Assembly: GCF_027622945.1 (NCBI RefSeq)
Contig: NZ_JAPZVQ010000010.1
Location: 109,112-173,111, forward strand
DNA: 64,000 nt
Source of the DNA: Glycomyces lechevalierae
GTDB lineage: Bacteria; Actinomycetota; Actinomycetes; Mycobacteriales; Micromonosporaceae
Direction of reading: 5' to 3'
Below are positions 51,135 to 63,993 of the stretch, one piece after another. Within the stretch, counting starts at the first letter, position 1. Each line of letters opens with the position of its first letter. The notes under the pieces were generated by a model. It was not told the DNA's origin, did not search any database, and saw nothing but the letters and a program-made list of their open reading frames with translations. Made by a program: the position numbers and the translations under genes.

Positions 51135-52034
51135 GTGGAGCCGCAGCAGAAGCCGAGCCGTGTCTTGGTGGTCACGCATCCGCTTCGCGAGGACGTGGCC
51201 GAACTCGCCGCGAAGCTCGCCGCCGCGCTCAAGGCCGAGGGCGTCGCGGTCAAGATCTGCTCCGGCGCGACCCGTTCGCTCCAGCGCGCCGACGCGCTCG
51301 TCGTCGGCGACGAGGTGAACGGCGAGAACGCCGACCTCGTGCTCGCCCTCGGCGGCGACGGCACCGTCCTGCGCGCCGCGAAGCTCGCCGGCGAGTCCCA
51401 GGTGCCGCTGCTCGGCGTCAACTTCGGCAAGGTCGGCTTCCTCGCCGAGGCCGAGACCGGCGAGCTCGAGACCGTCGTCTCGCGCCTCCTGGACGGCGAG
51501 TACACCGTCGAGGAGCGCACCGCGCTCACCGTCGAGGCCATGGGCACCGACGGCGAGGAGCACGTCTCGTGGGCCTTCAACGACATCGCGGTGGAGAAGG
51601 CCGAGCCCGCGCGGATGCTGGAGCTGTACATCGAGATCGACGGCACCCGCATCTCCCGCTACGGCTCCGACGGGGTCGTCGTGGCCTCGCCGACCGGCTC
51701 GACCGCGCACGCGATGTCCGCCGGCGGCCCGGTGGTCTGGCCCGATGTGGACGCCCTCGTGGTGGTCCCCATGAACGCGCACGCCCTGTTCGCGAAGCCG
51801 ATGGTCGTGCACTCCTCGTCGGTGATCCGCATCGGCGTCGAATCGGTCGGCACCGAGGGCTCGCTCATCGCGGACGGCAAGGAGCTCACCCGGCTCACGT
51901 GCGGCGCGACGGTGACGATCCGCCGCTCGGACCGCCCGGTGCGCCTGGTGCGCATGTCCGATCAGCCCTTCGCGTCCCGACTGGTGTCGAAACTCTCTCT
52001 GCCCGTTGACGGTTGGCGTCACGGCCGAATCTAG
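51135..52034 (+). CDS. nadK: NAD kinase
   Basis: This 299-residue enzyme phosphorylates NAD to NADP. It carries the diacylglycerol kinase-like GGDGT motif (LVLALGGDGTVLRAAKL), the NE/D-type loop WAFNDIAVEK, and the glycine-rich SPTGSTAHAMSAGGPVV. The start is GTG with GTAGGAG five bases upstream. It keeps its usual position before recN and steA. The gap to recN contains a perfect 21-bp inverted repeat whose left arm begins inside the nadK stop codon. Confidence 0.96.
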   Translation: MEPQQKPSRVLVVTHPLREDVAELAAKLAAALKAEGVAVKICSGATRSLQRADALVVGDEVNGENADLVLALGGDGTVLRAAKLAGESQVPLLGVNFGKVGFLAEAETGELETVVSRLLDGEYTVEERTALTVEAMGTDGEEHVSWAFNDIAVEKAEPARMLELYIEIDGTRISRYGSDGVVVASPTGSTAHAMSAGGPVVWPDVDALVVVPMNAHALFAKPMVVHSSSVIRIGVESVGTEGSLIADGKELTRLTCGATVTIRRSDRPVRLVRMSDQPFASRLVSKLSLPVDGWRHGRI

Positions 52035-52195
52035 GGTCCGGCAGGCGGACCCGGACGGCCCTTGCCCGGTCCATCAGCGCGCTCGTTGCGTTGTCGGCCT
52101 TGCAGATACAACACCGGTATCGGGGAGGCCTTCCGCTTTGCGAGCGAACCAACGGCCTCGGCTCCGGCCTCTCTCGGGTCCGCCTGCCGGACCCT
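52033..52195. repeat. 163-bp element bounded by perfect 21-bp inverted repeats
   Basis: The arms at 52033-52053 and 52175-52195 are exact reverse complements (21 of 21; left arm begins AGGGTCCGGCAGGCGGACCC). They enclose 121 bp with no gene. This could be a MITE-like remnant, a long stem-loop terminating nadK, or a structured RNA. No flanking target duplication is evident, and the left arm begins within the nadK stop codon. Confidence 0.75.
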
Positions 52196-52230
52196 GTTCG
52201 CACCACGCGCCGATTGTCGGACGGACCGGC

Positions 52231-52244
52231 TAGGCTTCGAAGCG
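52231..52244 (+). promoter_or_regulatory. -10 box for leaderless recN
   Basis: TAGGCT (52231-52236) ends seven bases before the recN GTG, with no ribosome binding site. The same hexamer and spacing precede polA. No SOS box is seen between the inverted repeat and the start. Confidence 0.6.
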
Positions 52245-53980
52245 TGTTGGAGGAGCTTCGCATCCAGAATCTGGGCGTGATCGCTGACGCCACCTTGCCG
52301 CTCGATTCCGGCCTGACCTGCATCACCGGTGAAACCGGCGCCGGTAAGACCATGGTCGTCGCCGGTCTGGGTCTGCTGTTCGGCGGTCGTGCCTCCCGTG
52401 CCCCCCTCGGTGCGGAAAAGACCCTTGTGGAGGGCCGCTTCGCCGTGCGCGAGAGCGCGCTCGAACTGCGTGAACGCGCCATCGAGGCCGGTGCCGACCT
52501 CGAGGACGGCGAGCTGCTGCTCGCCCGTTCCGTGTCCTCGGAGGGCCGCTCGAAGGCCTGGGTCGGCGGCCGTTCCGCGCCCGTCGGCGTGCTGTCCGAA
52601 CTGGGCGAGCTGGCGATCTCGGTGCACGGCCAGTCGGACCAGATGCGCCTGCTGCAGCCCGCCGAGCAGCGGGCCGCGCTCGACCGCTTCGCCGGGGCCG
52701 ACCACGGCAAGGTCCTCGACGCCTACCGGGCCGTCTTCCACGAACTCGGGGCCTGCGCCGCCGAGCTGTCCCGCCTGCGCACCAGCGCCCGCGAGATGGC
52801 CCGCGAGGCGGACATGCTGCGCCTCGGGCTCGACGAGATCACCGCCGTCGACCCGCAGGAGGGCGAGGACGCCGAGCTCGCCGAAGAGGCCCGCCGCCTC
52901 GAGAACGCCGAGGCCCTGCGCCTCGCCGCCGCCACCGCGCACGGCGCGATCACCGGCGACCCGGCCACGGGCGAAGGCGGCGCGACGGACACCGTCGGCG
53001 CGGCCGCCCGCGCCCTCGAGCACGACGCGCACGCCGATCCCAAGCTCGCCGAGTTCGCCGAGCGCCTCGCTGAGGCCGGCGCGCTGCTCGCCGAAGCGGC
53101 CGTGGACCTCTCCGCGTACCTCGACGACCTCTCGGCCGACCCGCAGCGCCTGGAGGAGATCTACCAGCGCCAAGCGGCCATGAAGACCCTGTACCGCAAG
53201 TACGCCGAAGACCTGCCCGGCGTCCTCGCCTGGGCCCAGAACGCCAGCAAGCGCCTCGGCGAGCTCGACGTCTCCGACGAGCGCGTCGCCGAACTCGAGT
53301 CCCAGCACGCGGAGCTCACGGCGCGGGCCGCCGAGCTCGCCTCGCAGCTCCGGGCCTCGCGCCGTGCCGCCGCCGATCGGTTCTCCGCCTCGGTCTCGGC
53401 CGAGCTCAAGGGCCTCGCGATGCCGCACGCCGAGGTCACGGCCGCGGTCGAGCCGCGTCCGGCCGGGCGCGGCAGCGTCGACCTCGCCGTGGAGACGACG
53501 GTGTCGGGCGCGACCGAGGACGGCGCCGATGAAGTGGAACTCCTGCTCCGCCCGCACCCGGGCTCGCTCCCGGCCGCCCTGCACAAGGGCGCCTCGGGCG
53601 GTGAGCTCTCCCGAGTGATGCTCGCGATCGAAGTGGTCTTCGCCGAGATCGGCGGCCCGCCCGTCCTGGTGTTCGACGAGGTCGACGCCGGGGTCGGCGG
53701 CGGCGCCGCGATCGAGATCGGCCGCTGCCTCGCCAAGCTCGCCCGCCGCCACCAGGTCCTCGTCGTCACCCACCTGCCGCAGGTCGCGGCGTTCGCGGAC
53801 CGCCACCTGGTGGTCTCGAAGGACACCTCCGGGGCCGTCACGGTCTCGGGCGTGCGCGTGGTCGACGACGCGGAGCGGGCACGTGAGCTTGCTCGCATGC
53901 TCGCCGGCATGCCCGACTCCCACCTGGGTGTGGCCCATGCCGAGGAACTGCTTGCCGAGGCCGCGAAGATGAAGTCCTAG
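52244..53980 (+). CDS. recN: DNA repair protein RecN
   Basis: This SMC-like ATPase (578 aa) acts in double-strand break repair. Residues 1-160 hold the N-terminal ATPase lobe with P-loop GETGAGKT (29-36); the middle is coiled coil (with HGQSDQMRLLQPAEQ, the RecN-specific HGQ motif); the C-terminal lobe has the signature SGGELSRVMLA and Walker B VLVFDEVDAGVGGGAA. The sequence before the GTG stays open far upstream but lacks conservation, so the leaderless GTG is chosen. It sits between nadK and steA, the standard actinobacterial order. Confidence 0.95.
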   Translation: MLEELRIQNLGVIADATLPLDSGLTCITGETGAGKTMVVAGLGLLFGGRASRAPLGAEKTLVEGRFAVRESALELRERAIEAGADLEDGELLLARSVSSEGRSKAWVGGRSAPVGVLSELGELAISVHGQSDQMRLLQPAEQRAALDRFAGADHGKVLDAYRAVFHELGACAAELSRLRTSAREMAREADMLRLGLDEITAVDPQEGEDAELAEEARRLENAEALRLAAATAHGAITGDPATGEGGATDTVGAAARALEHDAHADPKLAEFAERLAEAGALLAEAAVDLSAYLDDLSADPQRLEEIYQRQAAMKTLYRKYAEDLPGVLAWAQNASKRLGELDVSDERVAELESQHAELTARAAELASQLRASRRAAADRFSASVSAELKGLAMPHAEVTAAVEPRPAGRGSVDLAVETTVSGATEDGADEVELLLRPHPGSLPAALHKGASGGELSRVMLAIEVVFAEIGGPPVLVFDEVDAGVGGGAAIEIGRCLAKLARRHQVLVVTHLPQVAAFADRHLVVSKDTSGAVTVSGVRVVDDAERARELARMLAGMPDSHLGVAHAEELLAEAAKMKS

Positions 53981-54042
53981 CGGCGGGCGTTTCGCGGGGG
54001 CCGTTGCGGCGTGCCGTCGCCTCGGCGTGTGCGATCGGATGG

Positions 54043-54057
54043 CATGATGATGCACGA
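54043..54057 (+). promoter_or_regulatory. -10-like hexamer before leaderless steA
   Basis: CATGAT (54043-54048) ends eight bases before the steA ATG, which lacks a ribosome binding site. The arrangement predicts a leaderless or very short-leader transcript. Confidence 0.4.
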
Positions 54058-55259
54058 TGCGTGTACCTAGCTTGCGTTTGCCCGGGCGGAGCCCGGAGGG
54101 CGACCCCTCCGATGATCGGCTGGTCGGCACCGCCCGCCTCGACCGCCGCACGAAGCGGCTGTGCGGCCGGCTCGAACCCGGCGACATCGCCATCATCGAC
54201 CACGTCGACCTCGACCGGGTCGCCGCCGACACTCTGGTCGGCACCGGCGTCCCGGTGGTCGTGAACGCCTCGAAGTCGATCTCGGGCCGCTACCCGAACC
54301 TCGGCCCCGAAGTGCTCGTCAAGGCCGGGATCGTCCTCATCGACGGCGTCGGCGACGAGATCTTCGACCGCGTCCGCGAAGGCAAGCCCGTCTCCGTGGA
54401 CCTCGAAGCGGGCCAGATCTTCTCGGGCGACGACCTCATCGCCGAAGGCGCGGTCCAGACCGAGGAGACCGTGGGCGCGGACATGGAGGCCGCCAAGGAA
54501 GGCCTCTCGATCCAGCTCGAGGCGTTCGCCGCCAACACGATGGAGTACTTGAAGCGCGAGCGGGACCTCCTGCTCGACGGCGTCGGCGTGCCCGACGTGA
54601 AGACCTCCTTCAACGGCCGCCACGCGCTCATCGTCATCCGCGGCTACAACTACAAAGAGGACATCGACGTCCTGCGCCCGTACATCCGCGAGTTCAAGCC
54701 CGTGCTCGTCGGCGTGGACGGCGGCGCGGACGCGCTCCTCGAAGCCGGGTACACCCCGGACATGATCGTCGGCGACATGGACTCCGTCTCGGACGACGCC
54801 CTGCGCTGCGGCGCCGAGATCGTCGTCCACGCCTACGCCGACGGGCGCGCCCCCGGCATGGAGCGCATGGACAAGCTCGGGGTCCCCGCGATCCCGTTCC
54901 CGGCCGCGGCCACCTCCGAGGACATCGCGATGCTCATGGCCGACGAGAAGGGCGCCGAGCTCATCTGCGCCGTCGGCACGCACGTGACCATGGTCGAGTT
55001 CCTCGACAAGGGACGCGGCGGCATGGCCTCCACGTTCCTCACGCGACTGCGCGTGGGCGGCAAGCTCGTCGACGCCAAAGGCGTCTCGCGCCTGTACCGC
55101 CAGGACATGTCGATCTCCGCCCTGCTCCTGCTCATCGTCTCCGGGCTCGCCGCGATGGCCACCGCCGTGGCCATCTCGACCGTGGGCCGCTCCTTCGTCG
55201 ACGTCGTCGCCGACTGGTGGGACGGACTGCTCTTCCAAATCCAAAGGCTGTTCTCGTGA
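54057..55259 (+). CDS. steA: SteA: putative cytokinetic ring protein with thiamin-pyrophosphokinase-like domain and C-terminal membrane anchor
   Basis: The protein has 400 residues. An N-terminal domain (GTARLDRRTKRLCGRLEPGD and IAIIDHVDLDRVAADTL), a thiamin pyrophosphokinase-like catalytic region (VGVDGGADALLEAGYTPDMI, VGDMDSVSDDAL), and a C-terminal transmembrane helix (ISALLLLIVSGLAAMATAVA, about residues 355-376) match SteA. In Corynebacterium glutamicum SteA and SteB localise at the division septum, and loss causes cell separation defects and ethambutol sensitivity. The ATG appears leaderless. Its stop overlaps the SteB start. Confidence 0.9.
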   Translation: MRVPSLRLPGRSPEGDPSDDRLVGTARLDRRTKRLCGRLEPGDIAIIDHVDLDRVAADTLVGTGVPVVVNASKSISGRYPNLGPEVLVKAGIVLIDGVGDEIFDRVREGKPVSVDLEAGQIFSGDDLIAEGAVQTEETVGADMEAAKEGLSIQLEAFAANTMEYLKRERDLLLDGVGVPDVKTSFNGRHALIVIRGYNYKEDIDVLRPYIREFKPVLVGVDGGADALLEAGYTPDMIVGDMDSVSDDALRCGAEIVVHAYADGRAPGMERMDKLGVPAIPFPAAATSEDIAMLMADEKGAELICAVGTHVTMVEFLDKGRGGMASTFLTRLRVGGKLVDAKGVSRLYRQDMSISALLLLIVSGLAAMATAVAISTVGRSFVDVVADWWDGLLFQIQRLFS

Positions 55260-56185
55260 TCAACTTCCGCTACCACCTGGTGAGCCTCACCGCGGTGTTC
55301 CTCGCCCTCACCGTGGGCCTCATCCTCGGCACCGCCGCCCTCAACGGCCCCGCCATCGAGGCGTTCGAGAGCAACATCCAGAGCCTGCGCGACAGCAACG
55401 AGCAGCTCCGGGACCAGGCCGAGCAGATGGAGCGGGACCTCCAGGACGACCAGGCCTTCGCCGAGGCCGTCGCCCCGTCCTACCTCGCCGGGCAGCTCAC
55501 CGCCAAGAACATCCTCGTCATCGCCCTCCCCGGCGCCGACCCGACGTATGTGGACGGCACGGTCGACATGCTCGGATACGCCGGCGCGACCGTCTCGGGC
55601 CGCCTCTCGATCCTCGACGACTACTTCGACCCCGACCGGGCCGCCGAGCTCGGCGACCTCGCCGAGACCACCACGCCCGACACCGTCACCACGCCCGTCA
55701 CCTACGACGGCGTGACCGCGATGAGCTACGTGCTCGCCGCCGTCACCACCGGCGAGGCCGCCGGAGCGACCGTCGCGATCACCCCTGGCGACATCACCAC
55801 CGTCACCACCGGCCTGAACGACCTGGGCATGCTCACCGTCGAGACCCAGCCGACCGGCGTCGCCGACGGCGTCCTCATCCTGGCGGGACCCGGCTTCACC
55901 GACTCCAACGCGGCCGACCGCAACGCCGGCATGGTCGCGTTCACCAACGCCTTCGCCGCCGACGACCCCACCGTCTACGCGGCCACGACCGACACCGGCG
56001 ACGGCAACCCGATCAGGACGATCCGCGCCGAGAACTCGGACACGGTGGCCACCACCGACAACGTCGCCCTCACCCAGGGGCAGATCGCCGCGGTCGCCGC
56101 GCTCGCCGACTACATCAACACCAGCACCGTGGATCATCTGGGCACGGGGGAGGGCGCTTCAGGGCTGCTTCCCGACGCGGCCTAG
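55256..56185 (+). CDS. steB: SteB/MctB-like membrane protein
   Basis: This 309-residue protein begins INFRYHLVSLTAVFLALTVG, a transmembrane helix with the MctB signature, then GTAALNG, a coiled coil (RDSNEQLRDQAEQMERDLQD) and an extracytoplasmic domain. It belongs to the copper transporter MctB / SteB family. In Corynebacterium, SteB is the partner of SteA at the septum, activating the RipA endopeptidase; in Mycobacterium MctB affects copper resistance. The first interpretation fits the adjacent steA. GTG overlaps the steA stop (GTGA). A SteA-SteB complex is likely. Confidence 0.9.
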   Translation: MINFRYHLVSLTAVFLALTVGLILGTAALNGPAIEAFESNIQSLRDSNEQLRDQAEQMERDLQDDQAFAEAVAPSYLAGQLTAKNILVIALPGADPTYVDGTVDMLGYAGATVSGRLSILDDYFDPDRAAELGDLAETTTPDTVTTPVTYDGVTAMSYVLAAVTTGEAAGATVAITPGDITTVTTGLNDLGMLTVETQPTGVADGVLILAGPGFTDSNAADRNAGMVAFTNAFAADDPTVYAATTDTGDGNPIRTIRAENSDTVATTDNVALTQGQIAAVAALADYINTSTVDHLGTGEGASGLLPDAA

Positions 56186-56195
56186 TATCGCGCCC

Positions 56196-57092
56196 ATGAG
56201 CCAGCTAACGCGCACGGTAGGGCGGGCCTTCATCGGAGGTCTCGCCGCGGGGGGCACGATCGCCGCGATCAGCGCCGTACGCCGCTCCAAGTGGGCGGCC
56301 GAACTGGAACGGGTCAACCACAAGGGCGACACCGTCTCCCTGGCCGAAGGCCCCGGGGTCACCGTGGGCGCCACCGCCGGAGCCGTCCTCGGGGCGAACT
56401 CCCCGGCGTACGCCGCCGCGGCCGCGACCGCCGGGCTCACCGCCGGAGCGGTCGGCCTCTACGACGACATCGCCGACGCCAAGGGCGAGAAGGCCAAGGG
56501 CTTCAAAGGCCACGTCGGAGCACTCCTCAAGGGCCGCATGAGCGCCGGGCTCATCAAGGTCCTCGGCATCTCCACCGCCGGGATCGCCTCCGCCGCCCTC
56601 ATCGACCTGCAGAACGGCGAACTCACCGACGAGCGCCGCCCGCTCATCCGCCGCCTCTGGAACGTCGGCGTCGGCGGCGGCGTCATCGCCGGGGCCGCGA
56701 ACGTCGTCAACCTGTTCGACCTCCGGCCCGGCCGCGCGCTCAAGGTCGTCACCCTCGTCTCCGCGCCCCTCTCCCGCCCGGCGGGCGAGAAGTCCCGCCG
56801 CCGCACTGCGGCGGGCGGCGCGAACACCGCGCTCGCCGTCTCGGCCGCCGCAGGCGCCGCGATGGCCGAAGACCTCGACGGCAAGACCATGCTCGGCGAC
56901 GGCGGTGCGAACGCCCTCGGCGCCCTCCTCGGCCTCGCCTACATCGCCCGCACCGGCATGATCGGCCGCCACGTCGCCCTCGCCGGCGTCGCCGCCCTCA
57001 TCGCCGCCTCCGAAAAAGTGAGCTTCACGAAAGTGATCGCCGAGACGCCCGTGCTGCGGGAGTTGGACGAGCTGGGTCGGACGAAGTCTTGA
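56196..57092 (+). CDS. MraY/WecA-like (glycosyltransferase family 4-like) membrane protein
   Basis: This 298-residue hydrophobic protein has about nine membrane segments. It retains MraY/WecA-superfamily loops: YDDIADAKGEKAKGFKGH (D-D-x-x-D), NLFDLRPGRALK (the N-x-x-N/D-L type) and MLGDGGANALGALLGLAY (equivalent to the G-D-x-G-x motif). Such enzymes attach sugar-phosphates to polyprenyl phosphate. The chromosome also needs a true MraY elsewhere, so this is probably a specialised or inactive relative. It lies between steB and murJ and overlaps murJ by four bases, suggesting a role in lipid-linked cell-wall precursors. Confidence 0.82.
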   Translation: MSQLTRTVGRAFIGGLAAGGTIAAISAVRRSKWAAELERVNHKGDTVSLAEGPGVTVGATAGAVLGANSPAYAAAAATAGLTAGAVGLYDDIADAKGEKAKGFKGHVGALLKGRMSAGLIKVLGISTAGIASAALIDLQNGELTDERRPLIRRLWNVGVGGGVIAGAANVVNLFDLRPGRALKVVTLVSAPLSRPAGEKSRRRTAAGGANTALAVSAAAGAAMAEDLDGKTMLGDGGANALGALLGLAYIARTGMIGRHVALAGVAALIAASEKVSFTKVIAETPVLRELDELGRTKS

Positions 57093-58813
57093 CCGAGACC
57101 CGACGCGAAGTCGGTCGTGCCGCCTCGGTCATCGGTGCGATCACCGTCGCCTCCCGCCTGGCCGGATTCGGCCGCACGATGGTGTTCACGTGGGCCATCG
57201 GCCTCGGAACCCTCGGTACCGCGTACCAGACCGCCAACAGCATCCCGAACATCATCTTCGAGCTCGTCGCCGGCGGCGCGCTCGCCGCCCTCGTCATCCC
57301 GCTGCTCGCCGCCCCCCTCGCGAGGAACGACCCCAAGCAGGTCGGCCACATCGCCTCGGCCCTGATGACCTGGGCCTTGACAATCCTCATCCCCGCCGGC
57401 CTGCTCGTGGCGGCCTTTGCGCGCCCGATCATCGTCCTGCTCATGCCGGACAACGCCGCGATCGACGACCCGGCCACCAGGGAAGCGACGATCGACGCGG
57501 CCACCGAGATGCTGGTCCTCTTCGCCCCCCAGATCCCGCTCTACGGCGTCGCGGTCGTCCTCACCGGCATCCTGCAGTCCCACCGCCGCTTCGCCTGGCC
57601 CGCCCTCGCGCCGCTGCTCTCCAGCGTCGTGATGGCCCTCGTCTACGTCATCTACGGCGCGATGTCCGGGCGCGAAGACAAGGTCGAGCAGCTCGGCCAA
57701 GGCGAGATCGTGTTCCTCGCCCTCGGCACCACCTGCGGCGTCGCCGTCCTCGCCGGCTGCCTCATCTTCCCGCTGCGCGGCCTGGGCCTGCACCTGCGGC
57801 CCGCCTGGCGCCTCGACACCCACGTCGCCGCCGGCCTGAAGTCCCTCGCCATCGCCGGGGCCATCACCGTCGGCGCCCAGCAGCTGTGCCAGGCCCTGCT
57901 CATCCGGCTCGCCAACGGCGGCTCCGACCCGGGCGCCGTAGCGGTCTTCACCGTCTCGCAGACCTTCTTCCTCCTGCCGTGGGCGATCCTCGCCGTCCCG
58001 CTCGCCACCGCCGCCTACCCCGTGCTGGCCGAAGCGTTCTCGCTCGGCGAAAACGACCGCTACCAGCATCGCCTCTCCCAGACCGGCCGCGCGATCCTCC
58101 TCCTCTCCGGCCTCGGCGTCGCCGCGCTCGCGGGGCTCGCCGAGCCGATCGCAACCGTGCTCTCATCCGTGTCCGCCGACAACAGCGCCAACACCCAGAT
58201 CCAGATCCAAGGCACTCTCACCGGCCTCGCCTTCGGCCTCTTCGGCTACTCCGTCTTCGCGATCTACTCCCGCGGCCTCTACGCCATCGGCCGTAACAAG
58301 TACGCCGCCGGAGCGACCTCGATCGGCTGGGCCGCCGCAGCCGTCGCCGCGATCGTCCTCTCGAACACCATGCCGCTCGAAGACCGCACGCTCGCGCTTG
58401 CCATCGCCTGGTCCATCGGCATGACCGTCATCGGCCTCGCGCTCACCGCCGCGATCGCCCGCCACACCGGCGCGGCCAGCCTCGCCGGGATCCCCCGCGC
58501 CGCGCTCGCGACCGTCGCGGCTTCGGTCGTCGCCGTCCTCGCGGCGCGCGAACTCCTCGCCCTGTGGGGCCACGCCGACTCGTTCTACTCGGCCCTCTTC
58601 CAAGGCGTCGTCGTCGGCGCCGCGACGGGCGTCGTCTACCTCGGGCTCGCCGCGCTCATCGGCGGATCCGGTGTCGTGCGCCCGGTCCTGCGACGCGCTG
58701 GCATAATCCGATCGTCTGAACAACCCGAAGACAGTGCGACCGACGACAGCGCGCCCGAAGGCCAAGCGCCCGAAGGGCACGAACCCGAACAACGCAGTGG
58801 AGCAGACAAGTGA
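57089..58813 (+). CDS. murJ: MurJ-like lipid II flippase (MviN)
   Basis: This 574-residue protein of 13-14 transmembrane helices belongs to the MOP superfamily. It has GAITVASRLAGFGRTMVFTW, NSIPNIIFELVAGGALAALV and FAPQIPLYGVAVVLTGILQS, all MurJ/MviN hallmarks. It flips lipid II across the membrane for peptidoglycan synthesis. The C-terminal 40 residues are acidic and disordered (DSATDDSAPEGQAPEGHE). It starts at TTG overlapping the previous stop (TTGA), and the next gene's GTG overlaps its own stop. A second actinobacterial MurJ with a pseudokinase domain usually exists elsewhere; this one lacks it. Confidence 0.93.
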   Translation: MTETRREVGRAASVIGAITVASRLAGFGRTMVFTWAIGLGTLGTAYQTANSIPNIIFELVAGGALAALVIPLLAAPLARNDPKQVGHIASALMTWALTILIPAGLLVAAFARPIIVLLMPDNAAIDDPATREATIDAATEMLVLFAPQIPLYGVAVVLTGILQSHRRFAWPALAPLLSSVVMALVYVIYGAMSGREDKVEQLGQGEIVFLALGTTCGVAVLAGCLIFPLRGLGLHLRPAWRLDTHVAAGLKSLAIAGAITVGAQQLCQALLIRLANGGSDPGAVAVFTVSQTFFLLPWAILAVPLATAAYPVLAEAFSLGENDRYQHRLSQTGRAILLLSGLGVAALAGLAEPIATVLSSVSADNSANTQIQIQGTLTGLAFGLFGYSVFAIYSRGLYAIGRNKYAAGATSIGWAAAAVAAIVLSNTMPLEDRTLALAIAWSIGMTVIGLALTAAIARHTGAASLAGIPRAALATVAASVVAVLAARELLALWGHADSFYSALFQGVVVGAATGVVYLGLAALIGGSGVVRPVLRRAGIIRSSEQPEDSATDDSAPEGQAPEGHEPEQRSGADK

Positions 58814-59907
58814 GCCATCGCCGTATCGCCCTGGTGCTCGGCCCCTCGACCGGCGGCATCGGGACGCACGTAGCGTCGCTCGCGGCCGGCCTCGTCGCTC
58901 GCGGTGACGCCGTCCTGGTCGTCGGCCCGCCCGAGACCGAGGAGCGGTTCGGCTTCCGCGCGCGAGGCGCCCGCTTCGCGTCCGCGCCGATCACCGCCAA
59001 GCCCTCGCCTGAGCTGCCGCTCGCCTGGTGGGCGGCACGGAACGCCTTGCGGGGCATCACAGGTCGCGGCGTCGACCTCGTGCACGCCCACGGCCTCACC
59101 GCCGGGATCACCGCGCTCGCGGCCCGCCCCACCGGCGCGGCGCTTGTCACGACCTGGCACAACCAGCTCATCACGTCCGGAATCAAGCGGCGCGTCTCCG
59201 ACGAGATCGAGAAGCGCCTCGCGCGCGGGGTCGACGTCGCGCTCGCGGCCTCTTCCGACCTCCACGAGCACCTGGTCGACCTCGGCGCCCGCGACGCGCG
59301 CCTCGCGCCCGTCGCGGCCCCGCCGCGCGTCGCCGTGAGCGACGCCGGGGCCGTCCGTGCCGAGCTCGGCATCGGTGACCGCCCGCTGCTGCTCTCGGTC
59401 GGCCGCCTCCACCCGCAGAAGGACTACGACACGCTCATCGCCGCCGCGCGCCGCTGGAGCGAACTCGACCGCCGGCCGGTCGTCGCGATCGCCGGGGACG
59501 GGCCCGAACGCGAACGGCTGCAAGGACTCATCGACTCCTCCGGCGCCGACGTGCGCCTCCTCGGCCACCGCACCGACGTCGCCGACCTCCTCGCCGCCGC
59601 CGACCTCGCCGTCATCTCCAGCCAGTGGGAGGCCCGGCAGCTGTTCGCGCAGGAGGTCATGCAGGCCGGCGTGCCGCTCGTGACCACCCGCACCGGCGGC
59701 ATCCCCGAGCTCGTGGGCGACGCCGCCGCGTACTTCGAGGTCGGCGACGTGGACGGCCTCGACCGGACCGTGCGCGAACTCGTCGACGACCCCGCGCTCC
59801 TCGCCTCCTACGGGGAGAAGAGCCTCGCCCGGGCCGCCACCTGGCCCGACGAGGCCCAGATGCTCGACGCCCTCGACGCGCTCTACCTGGAACTGACGGG
59901 AAGATAG
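58810..59907 (+). CDS. GT-B glycosyltransferase (family 4)
   Basis: This 365-residue enzyme has the two-Rossmann GT-B layout: RIALVLGPSTGGIGTHVASL (N-lobe), the linker LLLSVGRLHPQKDYDTLIAA, and C-lobe GDGPERERLQGLI, LGHRTDVADLLAAADLAVIS and AQEVMQAGVPLVTTRTGGIP ending in the E-x7-E retaining motif. It transfers a sugar, from UDP- or GDP-sugar, to an unknown acceptor. Its GTG overlaps the murJ stop (GTGA). Given neighbours MurJ and MraY-like, an envelope polymer acceptor is likely. The next gene follows after 7 bp. Confidence 0.9.
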   Translation: MSHRRIALVLGPSTGGIGTHVASLAAGLVARGDAVLVVGPPETEERFGFRARGARFASAPITAKPSPELPLAWWAARNALRGITGRGVDLVHAHGLTAGITALAARPTGAALVTTWHNQLITSGIKRRVSDEIEKRLARGVDVALAASSDLHEHLVDLGARDARLAPVAAPPRVAVSDAGAVRAELGIGDRPLLLSVGRLHPQKDYDTLIAAARRWSELDRRPVVAIAGDGPERERLQGLIDSSGADVRLLGHRTDVADLLAAADLAVISSQWEARQLFAQEVMQAGVPLVTTRTGGIPELVGDAAAYFEVGDVDGLDRTVRELVDDPALLASYGEKSLARAATWPDEAQMLDALDALYLELTGR

Positions 59908-59914
59908 CGCCGCC

Positions 59915-63944
<4,030 letters not shown>

Positions 63945-63954
63945 GGACATACGA

Positions 63955-63993
63955 GCGAGCGGGCCGCTCCCGGTGGGGGAGCGGCCCGCTCGC
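63955..63993 (+). terminator. Hairpin after pyrG
   Basis: A perfect 17-bp stem (63955-63971 with 63977-63993) with a five-base loop, followed by GTTCGTC. It starts 10 bp after the pyrG stop. Confidence 0.8.

Noticed and set aside
52013..52243. Extension of the recN frame upstream through the inverted repeat
   Set aside because: RecN family members begin at the residue encoded at 52244, where a -10 box at leaderless spacing also points; the extension is unconserved.
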